Shown in pieces: positions 7,841 through 16,701 of a stretch of DNA of 64,000 nt; positions within the stretch are counted from its first letter, which is position 1; each line of letters starts with the position of its first letter. The translations under genes and the position numbers were made by a program. The notes below the pieces were generated by a model that ran no database searches, was not told the DNA's origin, and was given only the letters and a program-made list of their open reading frames with translations. Source of the stretch: Verrucosispora sp. NA02020 (lineage in GTDB: Bacteria; Actinomycetota; Actinomycetes; Mycobacteriales; Micromonosporaceae); the NCBI RefSeq assembly GCF_013364215.1, contig NZ_CP054923.1, positions 3,100,001-3,164,000 of the forward strand. The letters are read 5' to 3'.

Positions 7841-10588
7841 GTGACGTCATCGCATGAGCGGTTGGTCGGGCGCGAGGTGGAGCTGGCGTGCATCGGCCAC
7901 TTCCTGCAATCGGTACGGCGCGACGGGGATGTCCGGTTGGTGCGCGGCGAGCCCGGTGTCGGCAAGTCGGCGTTGTTGGACGCGGCGGCGGACCTGGGCG
8001 AGGCCGCCGGCTTTCAGGTGTTGCGGGCGTCCGGCTCGGAGTTCGAGGCGGACGTCAGCTACTCCTCGCTCAACCAGCTACTGCTGCCGCTGTACGCCGA
8101 GATTCGGCGACTGCCCCCGGCACTGCGCGACGCGCTCACCGTCGCGCTCGGTTTCGGCTCCGGCCCGACGCCTGCGGCACTGCTGGTCTGCAACGCCGCC
8201 CGGTCTCTGCTCACCACCGTCGCCAAGAAGGCGCCCGTCCTGCTGATCGTGGACGACGTGCAGTGGGTCGACCGGTCCAGCGCCGTCGCGCTCGGCTTCA
8301 TCGCCCGGCGGGTGGCGAGGTCACCGGTCGGCGTGATCGCCGCCTTCCGGACCGGCACCGAGAGCTTCCTCGACCGTCGTGGCCTCACCGAGGTCACCGT
8401 CGAGCCGCTGAGTACCGAAGCCTCCGCCAGGCTGGTGGACTCGCACTTCCCCACCATGACGTCGCCCACCCGGCGACGCCTGCTCGACCTCGCCCGGGGC
8501 AATCCGCTGGCCCTGGTCGAGCTACCGGCCACCCTGGCCGGCGCGGCACATCCCTCGGCCTTCGCCGACGTCGTACCGCTCAGCGACCGGCTTCAGGCCG
8601 GCTTCGCCAACCGCATCGCCGGTCTGCCCGAGCCCAGCCGGCTGCTGCTGTTGCTCGCCACGTTCGAGGGCAGCGGCGACGTCCGCACCCTGCGCGGCAT
8701 GACCGACCTGACCCATCTGGCACCGGCCGAACGACACCAGTTGGTACGGGTCGACGACGCGACCGGGCGCATCACCTTCCGGCATCCCCTCATCCAGTCG
8801 GCGATCGTGGCGTCCTCCACGCACGAGGAGCGGTGCCGGGCTCACCTGGCCATCGCCGAGGCGTTGCCGGACGATCCGGAACGTCGGAGCTGGCATCTGG
8901 CCGCCGCCACCGCCGGTCCGGACGAGGCGGTGGCGGCAGAACTGGAGCAGGCATCCCATCGCGTCATGCAGCGGGGCGACTCGCTGGCTGCCATCGCCGC
9001 CCTGATGCGTGCGGCCGAACTGAGCGCCACTCCGCAGAGCACCGCACGGCGACTGGCGCAGGCGGCGTACATCGGTGCGGAGGCCGGCGGTTCCGGCGAT
9101 GCGACCACCCTGCTCGCCCGGTCGCGGGAGATGAGCGTCGGCTCGGCCGGTGCGCTGCACGCCGCCGGCGCTGCGGCCCTGCTGATGATCAATGGTGACG
9201 GCGACGTGCACACCGCACACCGTCTGCTCGCCGGCGCGATCGAGACGGGCGAGCACGGCTGGCGCGCGGACGATCCGGCGCTCGACGAGGCCATGCACAC
9301 GCTGCTGTTGCTGTCCTGGTATGCCGGCAGTCCCGACCACTGGGCCGTCTTCCATCGACTTCTCGGGATGTTCACGCCGGGTCCGGGCGACCTCCTCTCG
9401 GTGATGAGCAGGACCTTCCCCGATCCGGTGCGCACCGGTGCCGCGGCGGTGGCAGACCTGGAGGCGCTGATCGCGTCGTTGCCCGAGGAGGAGGATCTGA
9501 CCCGGGCCATGCGGATCGGCACCGCCTCGGTCTATCTGGACCGGTTGGGCGAGAACCGCGAGTACTCGTGGCGACTCGTGCGGCAGGGACGCGAAGGCGG
9601 GGCACCACGGCGGCAGTTGGCCGCGATGATGCACCTCTGTCTGGACGGGTTCCTCACCGGCCGGTGGGACGAGACCGAGGAGTTGGCCGTCGAGGCGCAG
9701 CAGGTCTGCGGTGACAGCGGTCTGGGGTTCCTGAAGTGGTACTTCCTGTACAACCGCGCGATCGTCGCGGCCGGTCGGGGCCGGTCCGGCGAGGCTTTCG
9801 AGCTGGCCGACGAGATCACCCACTGGGCGCTACCGCGCGGGGTGGCGGGAGCGGCTGCCATCGCCCATCACCCGCGTGCGCTGGCCGCCGCCGCACAGGG
9901 CGACTTCGAGTCCGCGTACCGGCACGCCGCCGCTTCCAGTCCTCCCGGTGTCCTCGCCCCGTACGTGCCGAACTGCACGTACGTGATGTTCGACCTGGTG
10001 GAGGCCGCCGTCCGGACCGGGCGTACCGCCGAGGCCCGGGCGCACGCCAAGGCCATGCGCGAGGCGGACGTGGCCGCCCTGTCGACCCGCATGCGGCTGC
10101 TGCAGCACGGCGTCGACGCGCTCGTGAGCGACGGCGACGACGCCGCCGCCCGGCTCGCGCAGACCCTGGACGAACCGGCGTCCGAGCGCTGGCTGTACGA
10201 GGCGTCGCGGATCCGGCTCGCCTACGCCGAGAAGCTGCGTCGTCATCGGGATCCGTCGGCAGCCCGTCCTCATCTCCTCGCGGCCCGCGACGGTTTCGCC
10301 GCGATGGGCGCCGAGCCGTGGCTGGCCCGTACCGCAGCCGAGCTGCGCGCCACCGGCTACCGACCGGTCGTCGCCGAGGAACCGGCCACCGGTCTCGGCG
10401 GTCTGACCAGTCAGGAGCTGGAGATCGCCGGACTGGCCGCCAGCGGCCTCACCAACAAGCAGATCGCCGAGCGCCTCTATATCTCCCACCGCACGGTCGG
10501 CGCCCATCTCTATCGCATCTTCCCGAAGCTCGGCGTGTCGGCGCGTGCCGGACTGCGTGACGCCCTTTCAGCGCAGTTTCCGAAATAG
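7841..10588 (+). CDS. LuxR-family ATP-binding regulator (LAL type)
   Basis: This 915-aa protein has an N-terminal AAA/STAND-type ATPase, with Walker A GEPGVGKS at about residues 36-43 and a Walker B-like strand VLLIVDDVQW. A long helical/TPR-like sensor follows, then a C-terminal LuxR helix-turn-helix (around LTSQELEIAGLAASGLTNKQ, residues 850-910). The start is a GTG at 7841, because the conserved ERLVGREVEL motif begins only a few residues later. It is transcribed away from the AfsR-like gene across 86 bp, so the two large regulators may control each other. LAL proteins usually activate transcription in response to small molecules; the ligand here is unknown. Confidence 0.9.
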   Translation: MTSSHERLVGREVELACIGHFLQSVRRDGDVRLVRGEPGVGKSALLDAAADLGEAAGFQVLRASGSEFEADVSYSSLNQLLLPLYAEIRRLPPALRDALTVALGFGSGPTPAALLVCNAARSLLTTVAKKAPVLLIVDDVQWVDRSSAVALGFIARRVARSPVGVIAAFRTGTESFLDRRGLTEVTVEPLSTEASARLVDSHFPTMTSPTRRRLLDLARGNPLALVELPATLAGAAHPSAFADVVPLSDRLQAGFANRIAGLPEPSRLLLLLATFEGSGDVRTLRGMTDLTHLAPAERHQLVRVDDATGRITFRHPLIQSAIVASSTHEERCRAHLAIAEALPDDPERRSWHLAAATAGPDEAVAAELEQASHRVMQRGDSLAAIAALMRAAELSATPQSTARRLAQAAYIGAEAGGSGDATTLLARSREMSVGSAGALHAAGAAALLMINGDGDVHTAHRLLAGAIETGEHGWRADDPALDEAMHTLLLLSWYAGSPDHWAVFHRLLGMFTPGPGDLLSVMSRTFPDPVRTGAAAVADLEALIASLPEEEDLTRAMRIGTASVYLDRLGENREYSWRLVRQGREGGAPRRQLAAMMHLCLDGFLTGRWDETEELAVEAQQVCGDSGLGFLKWYFLYNRAIVAAGRGRSGEAFELADEITHWALPRGVAGAAAIAHHPRALAAAAQGDFESAYRHAAASSPPGVLAPYVPNCTYVMFDLVEAAVRTGRTAEARAHAKAMREADVAALSTRMRLLQHGVDALVSDGDDAAARLAQTLDEPASERWLYEASRIRLAYAEKLRRHRDPSAARPHLLAARDGFAAMGAEPWLARTAAELRATGYRPVVAEEPATGLGGLTSQELEIAGLAASGLTNKQIAERLYISHRTVGAHLYRIFPKLGVSARAGLRDALSAQFPK

Positions 10589-10677
10589 TGGAATGGTCAC
10601 CTGAGTGGCAGTAAAGTAGAAATTAAGAGGTACCTCGTACGCTTTCCCCGACACGCTGGAACTGGACGGGGAATTCG

Positions 10678-11187
10678 ATGTCGACAGTCACCGCCACCGA
10701 GGATCTCATGCGGGACCTGCACCGCGACAACGGTGGCGCGCTGCTGCACTACCTGCGGAGGCTGACCCCACCGGGGTCCCTCTGCACCGCCGAGGACCTG
10801 CTGCAGGAGACGATGCTCCGGGCCTGGCGCAGTCTGGACCAGATGCCGCCGGGCCCGGAGCCGCAACGGCGCTGGCTGTTCACCGTCGCGCGGCGTCTCG
10901 CGATCGACGCGTACCGCAGACGGCAGAGACGGCCCGTCGAGGTCGGCATCGTCGAGGCGGACCTCGCGCACTCGGTCAACGCGGCGGAGACGGCGATCGC
11001 GTCACTCACGCTGCGACGCGCCGTCGGCGAACTCGGCGCCACCCACCGGTCCGTCCTGGTGGAACTGTACGTGCATGGCCATTCCGTCGACGAGGCCGCC
11101 GCCGCGCTCGGCATTCCCGCCGGTACGGTCAAATCGCGCGCCCATTATGCGGTACGACATCTGCGCGATTCGCTGATGAACACCTGA
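10678..11187 (+). CDS. ECF-type RNA polymerase sigma factor
   Basis: This is a compact sigma-70 family factor of 169 aa with region 2 (core binding and -10 recognition, around CTAEDLLQETMLRAWRSL) and region 4 (a helix-turn-helix around AAALGIPAGTVKSRAHYAVR), joined by a short linker and lacking regions 1 and 3. That is the extracytoplasmic-function layout. The ATG at 10678 has a G-rich site (GACGGGG) upstream. No anti-sigma or zinc-finger partner is next to it; the downstream gene is a convergent TetR regulator only 7 bp away. Its stimulus and regulon cannot be inferred here. Confidence 0.9.
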   Translation: MSTVTATEDLMRDLHRDNGGALLHYLRRLTPPGSLCTAEDLLQETMLRAWRSLDQMPPGPEPQRRWLFTVARRLAIDAYRRRQRRPVEVGIVEADLAHSVNAAETAIASLTLRRAVGELGATHRSVLVELYVHGHSVDEAAAALGIPAGTVKSRAHYAVRHLRDSLMNT

Positions 11188-11194
11188 GGGTCGT

Positions 11195-11731
11195 TCACCG
11201 CCGGGAGGGGCTGATTCCTTCCAGGGCGAGTCGCACCAACCGCTCCGCCTCGGTCGCGCTTGTGGATTCCGCTGCCAGTGCGATCGCCTTGACGAGGGTC
11301 ACCAGGTCGATCATCTCGACGTCCGCGCGCACGGTCCCCTCCTCGGCGGCGCGACGCCGCAGCGGTTCGCCGGCCGCCACGAGCATCGCGGAGCAGGACT
11401 CGCTCTCCTGTGGTGCCCTGAGCAGGGAGGTGACCAGGCCGCGGGTGGTCGTGCTGTAGACCGCCAGCTCGCACAGCCAGGTCGTCAGCGCCTCGCGGGC
11501 GTCCGGCCCGGTCGACAGGTCGCCGGCGCGGGCACAAAGCGCCTCGACGCGGTCGTGGAAGACCGCCTCCAGCAGCGCCCAGCGGGACGGGAAGTGCCGG
11601 TGCAGGGTCGCCGAGCCCACGCCGGCGGCTCGGGCGATCTCCTCCAGCGACGCGTACGCGCCGTCCCGGGCAACCGCCTCGCTGGCCGCCGTGACGATCA
11701 GCGCGCGGTTGCGTTGTGCGTCAGCTCTCAT
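11195..11731 (-). CDS. TetR-family transcriptional repressor
   Basis: This 178-aa protein has a TetR N-terminal DNA-binding domain (helix-turn-helix around LEEIARAAGVGSATLHRHFP) and an all-helical ligand-binding C-terminus. The start MRADAQRNRAL at 11731 is preferred: the frame extends far upstream, but that part runs antisense through the NmrA gene. It is divergently transcribed from that gene, with two copies of a GTGGGGT-containing palindrome between them, so it very probably represses itself and the NmrA-like oxidoreductase, as is usual for such pairs. The inducer is unknown. Confidence 0.9.
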   Translation of the reverse strand: MRADAQRNRALIVTAASEAVARDGAYASLEEIARAAGVGSATLHRHFPSRWALLEAVFHDRVEALCARAGDLSTGPDAREALTTWLCELAVYSTTTRGLVTSLLRAPQESESCSAMLVAAGEPLRRRAAEEGTVRADVEMIDLVTLVKAIALAAESTSATEAERLVRLALEGISPSRR

Positions 11732-11747
11732 CGCCTGCCGTTTGGAT

Positions 11748-11802
11748 AAGTGGGGTGTGCCCCCATATCGTAGCCGACATGAAGTGGGGTGCCACCCCAC
11801 TT
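11748..11802. promoter_or_regulatory. Two TetR operator copies between tetR and the NmrA gene
   Basis: A perfect palindrome AAGTGGGGT-GCC-ACCCCACTT lies at 11782-11802. A second copy with the same left half and a degenerate right half (AAGTGGGGTGTGCCCCCAT) begins at 11748. Both lie between the divergent starts at 11731 (-) and 11819 (+), where a repressor would block both promoters. The assignment to the adjacent TetR protein is inferred from position. Confidence 0.75.
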
Positions 11803-11818
11803 GTTCCGAGGAGGAGAC

Positions 11819-12709
11819 ATGGCCGTCCTTGTCATCGGTGCCACCGGCAAGCAGGGCGGCGCCACCGCCCGGGCCCTGCTCGACCGGGGCGTCGCGGTAC
11901 GCGCCCTGGTCCGCGACACCACCGCCGCCACCGCACTCGCCCTCCGCGAACGCGGCGCCGAACTGGTCCGGGGCGACCTGGACGACCCCGCCTCGCTCCT
12001 CGCCGCAGCACGCGGAGTGGACGGCGTCTTCTCCATCCCCTTCCCGGATCTCACCGATCTGCAGGGCGATGCCGAACTGCGCCGGGGACGGCACCTCGTC
12101 GAGGCCGCACGCAGGGCGGGGGTGCCGCAGTTCGTCCACAGCAGTGTCGCCGGTGCCGGTGACTTCCACCGCAACCAGCCGGGCTGGGCCGAGGGCCGCT
12201 GGGACCGGCACTACTGGGAGAGCAAGGCGGAGATCGACGAACTGGTCCGCACCGGCGGGTTCGCCCGCTGGACCGTCCTCAAGCCCGCGACCTTCATGGA
12301 GAACCTGCTGGAGAAGTCCTTCCTGTTCGGCGACTGGTCCAGCGGCACCATCGTCACCGGCTTCGCCGAGGACACCCGCATCGCCTGGATCGCCGTCGAC
12401 GACATCGGTGCCGCCGCAGCGACCGCCTTCACCGGACCGGGCACGCTCGACGGCAAGGAGGTGGAACTCGCCGGCGACATGCGCACCATGACCGAGGTCG
12501 CCGCGATCCTCAGCGAGGTGACCGGCCGGACCGTCACCGCGCCGGTCCTCACCCCGCAGGAGGCGGTGACGCGCGGCCTGCCACCATTCATGATCAGGAC
12601 TGTCGAGCAGATCAACGAGAACGGCACCCCCGCCCGACCGGAGATCGCCCAGGCACTCGGCCTGCCCACCACCGACTTCCGCACCTGGGCCCGTCGCACC
12701 TTCGCCTGA
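11819..12709 (+). CDS. NmrA-like NAD(P)-binding protein
   Basis: This is an atypical short-chain dehydrogenase of 296 aa. The Rossmann motif is at the very N-terminus (VIGATGKQGGATARALL), a conserved strand reads QFVHSSVAGAG, and a downstream region matches the NmrA/HSCARG/QOR2 group of redox sensors and quinone or isoflavone reductases. The ATG at 11819 follows GAGGAGA; an earlier in-frame ATG would fall inside the TetR operator. It is under probable control of the divergent TetR protein. The substrate is unknown; members of this family detoxify quinones or sense NADPH. Confidence 0.85.
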   Translation: MAVLVIGATGKQGGATARALLDRGVAVRALVRDTTAATALALRERGAELVRGDLDDPASLLAAARGVDGVFSIPFPDLTDLQGDAELRRGRHLVEAARRAGVPQFVHSSVAGAGDFHRNQPGWAEGRWDRHYWESKAEIDELVRTGGFARWTVLKPATFMENLLEKSFLFGDWSSGTIVTGFAEDTRIAWIAVDDIGAAAATAFTGPGTLDGKEVELAGDMRTMTEVAAILSEVTGRTVTAPVLTPQEAVTRGLPPFMIRTVEQINENGTPARPEIAQALGLPTTDFRTWARRTFA

Positions 12710-12719
12710 CCGCTCGGGT

Positions 12720-12750
12720 GCCGGGCCGGCTGCGGGACGGCCGGCCCGGC
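12720..12750. terminator. Bidirectional hairpin terminator
   Basis: A perfect 11-bp inverted repeat (GCCGGGCCGGC, 9-nt loop, GCCGGCCCGGC) lies between convergent genes ending at 12709 (+) and 12782 (-). It would close both the NmrA transcript and the long microcompartment operon. Confidence 0.6.
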
Positions 12751-12781
12751 AAGCCCGACGAGGTCGCCCACCCGGTCGAGG

Positions 12782-13219
12782 TCAGGACCGCCGTCGGGCC
12801 ACCGCCTGGATCTCGATGAGCAGGTACGGGTGGGGCAGCTGGTGCACGGCGACGGTGGTGCGGGTGGGGCCGTTCTCGTCGAAGTACTCGGCGTAGACCT
12901 CGTTGTAGCCGCCGAAGTCGTTCATGCTCACCAGGTAGGTGGTGAGCTGGACGAGGTCGTCGAGGTCGGCCCCGACGGAGTGCAGGATGTCGCGGATGTT
13001 GTCGATGACGGCGCGGGTCTGCGCGCGGATGTCGAGGTCCGTGACGCCCATCGGGTCCGCCGCGGCACCGACGATCGTGTTGTCCGGCCGGCGGCTGGAC
13101 GTACCCGAGACGAAGATCAGGTCACCGGCGACCTTGACGTGCGGGAACCGGCCGCGCGGCGTGGCCTTGCCGGGCACCACACCGTCGTGTCGTGCGCCGT
13201 TCTCTCCGGGCGGGGTCAC
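12782..13219 (-). CDS. 2-aminomuconate deaminase (RidA/YjgF family)
   Basis: This 145-aa RidA-fold protein has the longer N-terminus typical of 2-aminomuconate deaminases: a [17 protein letters not shown] segment, then [12 protein letters not shown]. It is predicted to remove ammonia from 2-aminomuconate to give 4-oxalocrotonate/2-hydroxymuconate. It is the last gene of the operon that starts at 22980 and overlaps its upstream neighbour by 4 bp. Neighbours supply the steps on either side (semialdehyde dehydrogenase before, 4-oxalocrotonate decarboxylase after), which argues for this specific role over general RidA enamine/imine deaminase activity. Confidence 0.85.
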   Translation of the reverse strand: MTPPGENGARHDGVVPGKATPRGRFPHVKVAGDLIFVSGTSSRRPDNTIVGAAADPMGVTDLDIRAQTRAVIDNIRDILHSVGADLDDLVQLTTYLVSMNDFGGYNEVYAEYFDENGPTRTTVAVHQLPHPYLLIEIQAVARRRS

Positions 13220-13947
13220 GACGCGACCCGCAGGGACGCGGTGCCGAGCGTGTCGACGGTGACCCGGACGTGTGATCCGGCCCGCAGCGGCACGGCGGCG
13301 GTGGCCGCGCCGGCGAGCAGGACCGCACCGTCGGCCAGGTCCACGCCGCTGGCGGCGGCGAGCCGGACCGCCTCGGCGAGTGCCCGGCGGGGATCGCCGA
13401 GGATCGCGGCGGTGGATCCGATCTGGACGGGTCGCCCGTCGACCTCCATCAGCACACCGAGGTTGTCGATCCCGTCCGGCACCGGCTGCCAGGCGCCGAG
13501 GACGAAACCGCTGGCCGAGGTGTTGTCGGCGATGACCTCGGGCAGGGTGAAGCGGAAGTCGACGTACCGGGAGTCGATGACCTCGAGGGCCGGCGCGACC
13601 GCCGTGATCGCGCCGCCGTGGACGAGGAAGGCGACCTCCGGCTCGACCTTGGGGTGGAGGTGCGCGGAGAGCCGGAGCGTGCCGCCGTCGGGGATGCGCA
13701 TGGCGTCGGTGAGCCGGCCCCAGATGACCTCGTCGACGCCCATCTGTGCCATCTTGGCCCGGCTGGTCAGCCCGAGCTTCAGGCCGACGGGACGTTCGCC
13801 GCGCGAGAGGCGGTGGGCGACCACGGCCTGCTGCACCCGGTAGGCGGTGGGTACGTCCAGCTCGGCGTCGGTGCCGATCTGCGGGATCGCGGTACGGCTG
13901 GTCGCCGCGTCGTCGAGGCGTCGGGCGAGGTGGTCGGTGGTGCTCAT
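13216..13947 (-). CDS. 4-oxalocrotonate decarboxylase
   Basis: This 243-aa member of the fumarylacetoacetate hydrolase-like hydratase/decarboxylase family is predicted to convert 4-oxalocrotonate to 2-oxopent-4-enoate and CO2. The motif [21 protein letters not shown], with the Gly/Ser-rich turn SASGFVLG, looks like the decarboxylase (DmpH-type) branch. The paralogue at 15907 carries the hydratase-type [11 protein letters not shown]. The start MSTTDHL at 13947 overlaps the aldolase stop by 4 bp; the longer open frame upstream is antisense-free shadow of that gene. In DmpE/DmpH systems the two paralogues form a complex that channels the unstable dienol. The decarboxylase/hydratase assignment could be swapped. 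Confidence 0.82.
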   Translation of the reverse strand: MSTTDHLARRLDDAATSRTAIPQIGTDAELDVPTAYRVQQAVVAHRLSRGERPVGLKLGLTSRAKMAQMGVDEVIWGRLTDAMRIPDGGTLRLSAHLHPKVEPEVAFLVHGGAITAVAPALEVIDSRYVDFRFTLPEVIADNTSASGFVLGAWQPVPDGIDNLGVLMEVDGRPVQIGSTAAILGDPRRALAEAVRLAAASGVDLADGAVLLAGAATAAVPLRAGSHVRVTVDTLGTASLRVAS

Positions 13948-14981
13948 CGGCTTCCTCCGGTCGCGGTGGTCCGGTCGGTGGCGGCGACCAGGTCGAGGGC
14001 GACGTCGACGATCATGTCTTCCTGTCCGCCGACCATGCGGCGGCGACCCAACTCGACGAGGATCGAGCGGACGTCGATCCCGTAGCGCTGCGAGGCCCGC
14101 TCGGCATGGCGCAGGAAGCTGGAGTAGACCCCCGCGTAGCCGAGGCTCAGCGTCTCCCGGTCGACGCGGACCGGCCGGTCCTGCACCGGCCGGACCAGGT
14201 CGTCGGCGGCGTCCATCAGTGCGAACACGTCGCAGCCGTGGTCCCAGCCGTGGAGTTCGGCGACGGCCGCGAACACCTCCAGGGGTGCGTTGCCGGCGCC
14301 GGCGCCGTGCCCGGCCAGGGAGGCGTCGATCCGGGTGGTGCCGTGCTCCACGGCGGCGACGCTGTTGGCCACGCCGAGGGAGAGGTTGTGGTGCGCGTGG
14401 ATGCCGATCTGCGTGGCCGGATCGAGGACCTGGCGGTACGCGTCGACGCGCTCGGCGACGTCGCGGGTCAGCAGCCGGCCGCCGGAGTCGGTGACGTAGA
14501 CGCAGTGCGCGCCGTAGGACTCCATCAGCTTCGCCTGGGTCGCCAGCGCCACCGGGTCGTTCATGTGCGCCATCATCAGGAACCCGGACACGTCCATGCC
14601 GTTGTCGCGCGCCCATCCGATGTGCTGCGCCGAGATGTCCGCCTCGGTGCAGTGCGTGGCGATCCGTACGCTGGTCACGCCCAGGTCGCGGGCGGCCTTC
14701 AGGTCGGCGATGGTGCCGATGCCGGGCAGCAGGAGGGTGGTCAGTCTCGCGGTGGTGACCGCCTCGGCCGCCGCGGCGATCCAGTCCGCGTCGGATGCGG
14801 CGCCGTGCCCGTAGTTGACGCTGGAGCCGGCCAGGCCGTCGCCGTGGGCGACCTCGATCGCCGCGACCCCGGCCGCGTCGAGGGCGGCGGCGATCGTGCG
14901 GACCTGGTCGACGGTGAACTGGTGCCGGACGGCGTGCATGCCGTCGCGCAGTGTCACGTCCTGCAGATAGAGCCGGGTCAT
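13944..14981 (-). CDS. 4-hydroxy-2-oxovalerate aldolase
   Basis: This 345-aa metal-dependent class II aldolase of the DmpG/BphI/MhpE family has the N-terminal catalytic motif [14 protein letters not shown] (Arg-Asp and His), [12 protein letters not shown], and the metal-binding HxH in [15 protein letters not shown] near the end of the TIM barrel, with the C-terminal communication domain that docks on acetaldehyde dehydrogenase. It splits 4-hydroxy-2-oxovalerate into pyruvate and acetaldehyde. The gene overlaps its partner dehydrogenase (14978-15910) by 4 bp, matching the known channelling complex that passes acetaldehyde directly. Within a shell this gives a second barrier against acetaldehyde loss. 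Confidence 0.93.
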   Translation of the reverse strand: MTRLYLQDVTLRDGMHAVRHQFTVDQVRTIAAALDAAGVAAIEVAHGDGLAGSSVNYGHGAASDADWIAAAAEAVTTARLTTLLLPGIGTIADLKAARDLGVTSVRIATHCTEADISAQHIGWARDNGMDVSGFLMMAHMNDPVALATQAKLMESYGAHCVYVTDSGGRLLTRDVAERVDAYRQVLDPATQIGIHAHHNLSLGVANSVAAVEHGTTRIDASLAGHGAGAGNAPLEVFAAVAELHGWDHGCDVFALMDAADDLVRPVQDRPVRVDRETLSLGYAGVYSSFLRHAERASQRYGIDVRSILVELGRRRMVGGQEDMIVDVALDLVAATDRTTATGGSR

Positions 14982-15910
14982 GCCGGCACCTTCCGATCGG
15001 TGCGGAATGCGACCATCCGTTCCGCCGTGCGCAGTGCGGCGGAGGTCATGATGTCGAGGTTGCCGGCGTACGCGGGCAGGTAGTGCCCGGCACCGGACAC
15101 CTCCAGGAACACCGACACCTGTACGCCGGTGAACCGGGTGCCCAGCGCGGGCACGTACGTGTCGACGTGGTCGAACTGCACGCGTTGTTTCAGCCGGTAG
15201 CCGGGCACGTATCCGGCGACGGTGGCGACCATGGTCTCGATCGACGCGGTGACGGCGTCCCGGTCGACGTCCCGGTCGGGGCAGAGGCAGTAGACGGTGT
15301 CGCGCATCATCATCGGTGGTTCCGCCGGGTTCAACACGATGATCGCCTTGCCACGGCGGGCGCCGCCGACGACCTCGATCGCCCGCGCCGTCGTCTCGGT
15401 GAACTCGTCGATGTTGGCCCGGGTGCCGGGGCCCGCCGACCGGGAGGCGATCGACGCGACGATCTCCGCGTAGTGCACGGGTGTCACCTGGCCGACGGCG
15501 GCGACGACGGGGACGGTCGCCTGCCCGCCGCAGGTCACCATGTTCACGTTGGGCTCGTCGAGGTGCTCGCCGAGGTTGACCGGCGGCACCACGTACGGGC
15601 CGACGGCGGCCGGGGTCAGGTCCACCACCAGCCGGCCGTGCTCGCGCAGCAGTGCGGCGTGGCGGCGGTGCGATCCGGCAGACGTGGCGTCGAACACGAC
15701 GCCGACGTCGGCGAACTCCGGCATCGTCAGCAGCCCGTCGATCCCGTCGGCGGTGGTGGCCACGCCGAGCCGGCGGGCTCTGGCGAGGCCGTCGGAGGCC
15801 GGGTCGACGCCGACCATCGCCGTCATCCGCAGCGACTCCGACAGGCGGAGAACCTTGATCATCAGGTCGGTGCCGATGTTCCCCGGCCCGATCACGGCCA
15901 CCCCGGTCAT
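14978..15910 (-). CDS. Acetaldehyde dehydrogenase (acylating)
   Basis: This 310-aa enzyme of the DmpF/BphJ/MhpF family converts acetaldehyde, CoA and NAD+ to acetyl-CoA and NADH. It has an N-terminal Rossmann motif ([13 protein letters not shown]), the DATSAG segment and the catalytic Cys in [14 protein letters not shown]. The length is normal for the family. It overlaps the aldolase and the hydratase genes by 4 bp each. It makes NADH and consumes CoA; neither a phosphotransacylase nor an alcohol dehydrogenase for cofactor recycling is encoded nearby, unlike most known metabolosomes. Confidence 0.93.
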   Translation of the reverse strand: MTGVAVIGPGNIGTDLMIKVLRLSESLRMTAMVGVDPASDGLARARRLGVATTADGIDGLLTMPEFADVGVVFDATSAGSHRRHAALLREHGRLVVDLTPAAVGPYVVPPVNLGEHLDEPNVNMVTCGGQATVPVVAAVGQVTPVHYAEIVASIASRSAGPGTRANIDEFTETTARAIEVVGGARRGKAIIVLNPAEPPMMMRDTVYCLCPDRDVDRDAVTASIETMVATVAGYVPGYRLKQRVQFDHVDTYVPALGTRFTGVQVSVFLEVSGAGHYLPAYAGNLDIMTSAALRTAERMVAFRTDRKVPA

Positions 15911-16701
15911 GCCGCCTCCCCCGGGCTGAAGCAGGCCCGGACCGAGCCCAGGCCGGAGATCCGCGCCTCGTACGTCGCCCCGGCGGTGACCGGCACCATC
16001 GGTCCGAGTGCGCCGGACAGCACGATGTCACCGGCGGTCAGCGGCGCACCCGTGCCGGCCAGGGTCTGCGCGAGCCAGGCCACCGCGTGCACGGGATTGC
16101 CGAGACAGGCGGCGCCCGCCCCGACCGAGACCGGTTCACCGGCGTGTTCGAGGACCATCCCGGCCAGTCGGAGGTCGACGTCCGCCAGCGTGCGGGGCTG
16201 GTTGCCGAGCACGAACAGGCCGGAGGAGGCGTTGTCGGCGACGGTGTCCACGATGGAGATGTCCCAGCCGGTGATCCGGGAGTCGACGATCTCGATCGCG
16301 GGCAGGACATGGTCGGTGGCCCGGATCACGTCGGCGGGTGTCACCTGCGTGAACGGCAGGTCGGCGCCGAGCACGAAGGCGACCTCGGCCTCCACCCGGG
16401 GTTGCAGCAGCCGACCGACGTCGATCTCGGTGCCGTCCGGGACCGCCATGTCGGCGAAGAGCACCCCGAAGTCGGGCTGATAGACGCCGAAGGCCTGCTG
16501 GACGGCGGAGGACGTCAGGCCGATCTTCGCGCCGACCCGGCGGCGACCCGCCGCCTCCCACTCGGCGACCTGTGCCTGCTGCACCTGGTATGCGGCGTCG
16601 ACGTCGCCGACCGGGATCAGGTCGCCGCGCAGCGGCGCGACGGGGGTACGCGTCTCGTAGGCGGTCCGCAGCAGTCGGGCGGACCGGGCGACATCACTCA
16701 T
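15907..16701 (-). CDS. 2-oxopent-4-enoate hydratase
   Basis: This 264-aa member of the hydratase/decarboxylase family is close in pattern to MhpD/Dmp[26 protein letters not shown], then [18 protein letters not shown] near the C-terminus. It adds water to 2-oxopent-4-enoate (2-hydroxypenta-2,4-dienoate) to give 4-hydroxy-2-oxovalerate, the aldolase substrate. It has 4-bp overlaps with both neighbours. Together with the paralogue at 13216 it forms the usual hydratase/decarboxylase pair of meta-cleavage pathways. Confidence 0.88.
   Translation of the reverse strand: MSDVARSARLLRTAYETRTPVAPLRGDLIPVGDVDAAYQVQQAQVAEWEAAGRRRVGAKIGLTSSAVQQAFGVYQPDFGVLFADMAVPDGTEIDVGRLLQPRVEAEVAFVLGADLPFTQVTPADVIRATDHVLPAIEIVDSRITGWDISIVDTVADNASSGLFVLGNQPRTLADVDLRLAGMVLEHAGEPVSVGAGAACLGNPVHAVAWLAQTLAGTGAPLTAGDIVLSGALGPMVPVTAGATYEARISGLGSVRACFSPGEAA

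Noticed and set aside
4890..10588. Part of a natural-product biosynthetic cluster
   Set aside because: Only regulators are present; no biosynthetic core, tailoring or resistance genes are visible on either side within the window.
13944..16031. Very long N-terminal extension of the aldolase and of the decarboxylase frames
   Set aside because: The extensions are low-complexity and overlap real genes; the internal starts with 4-bp overlaps give normal family lengths.
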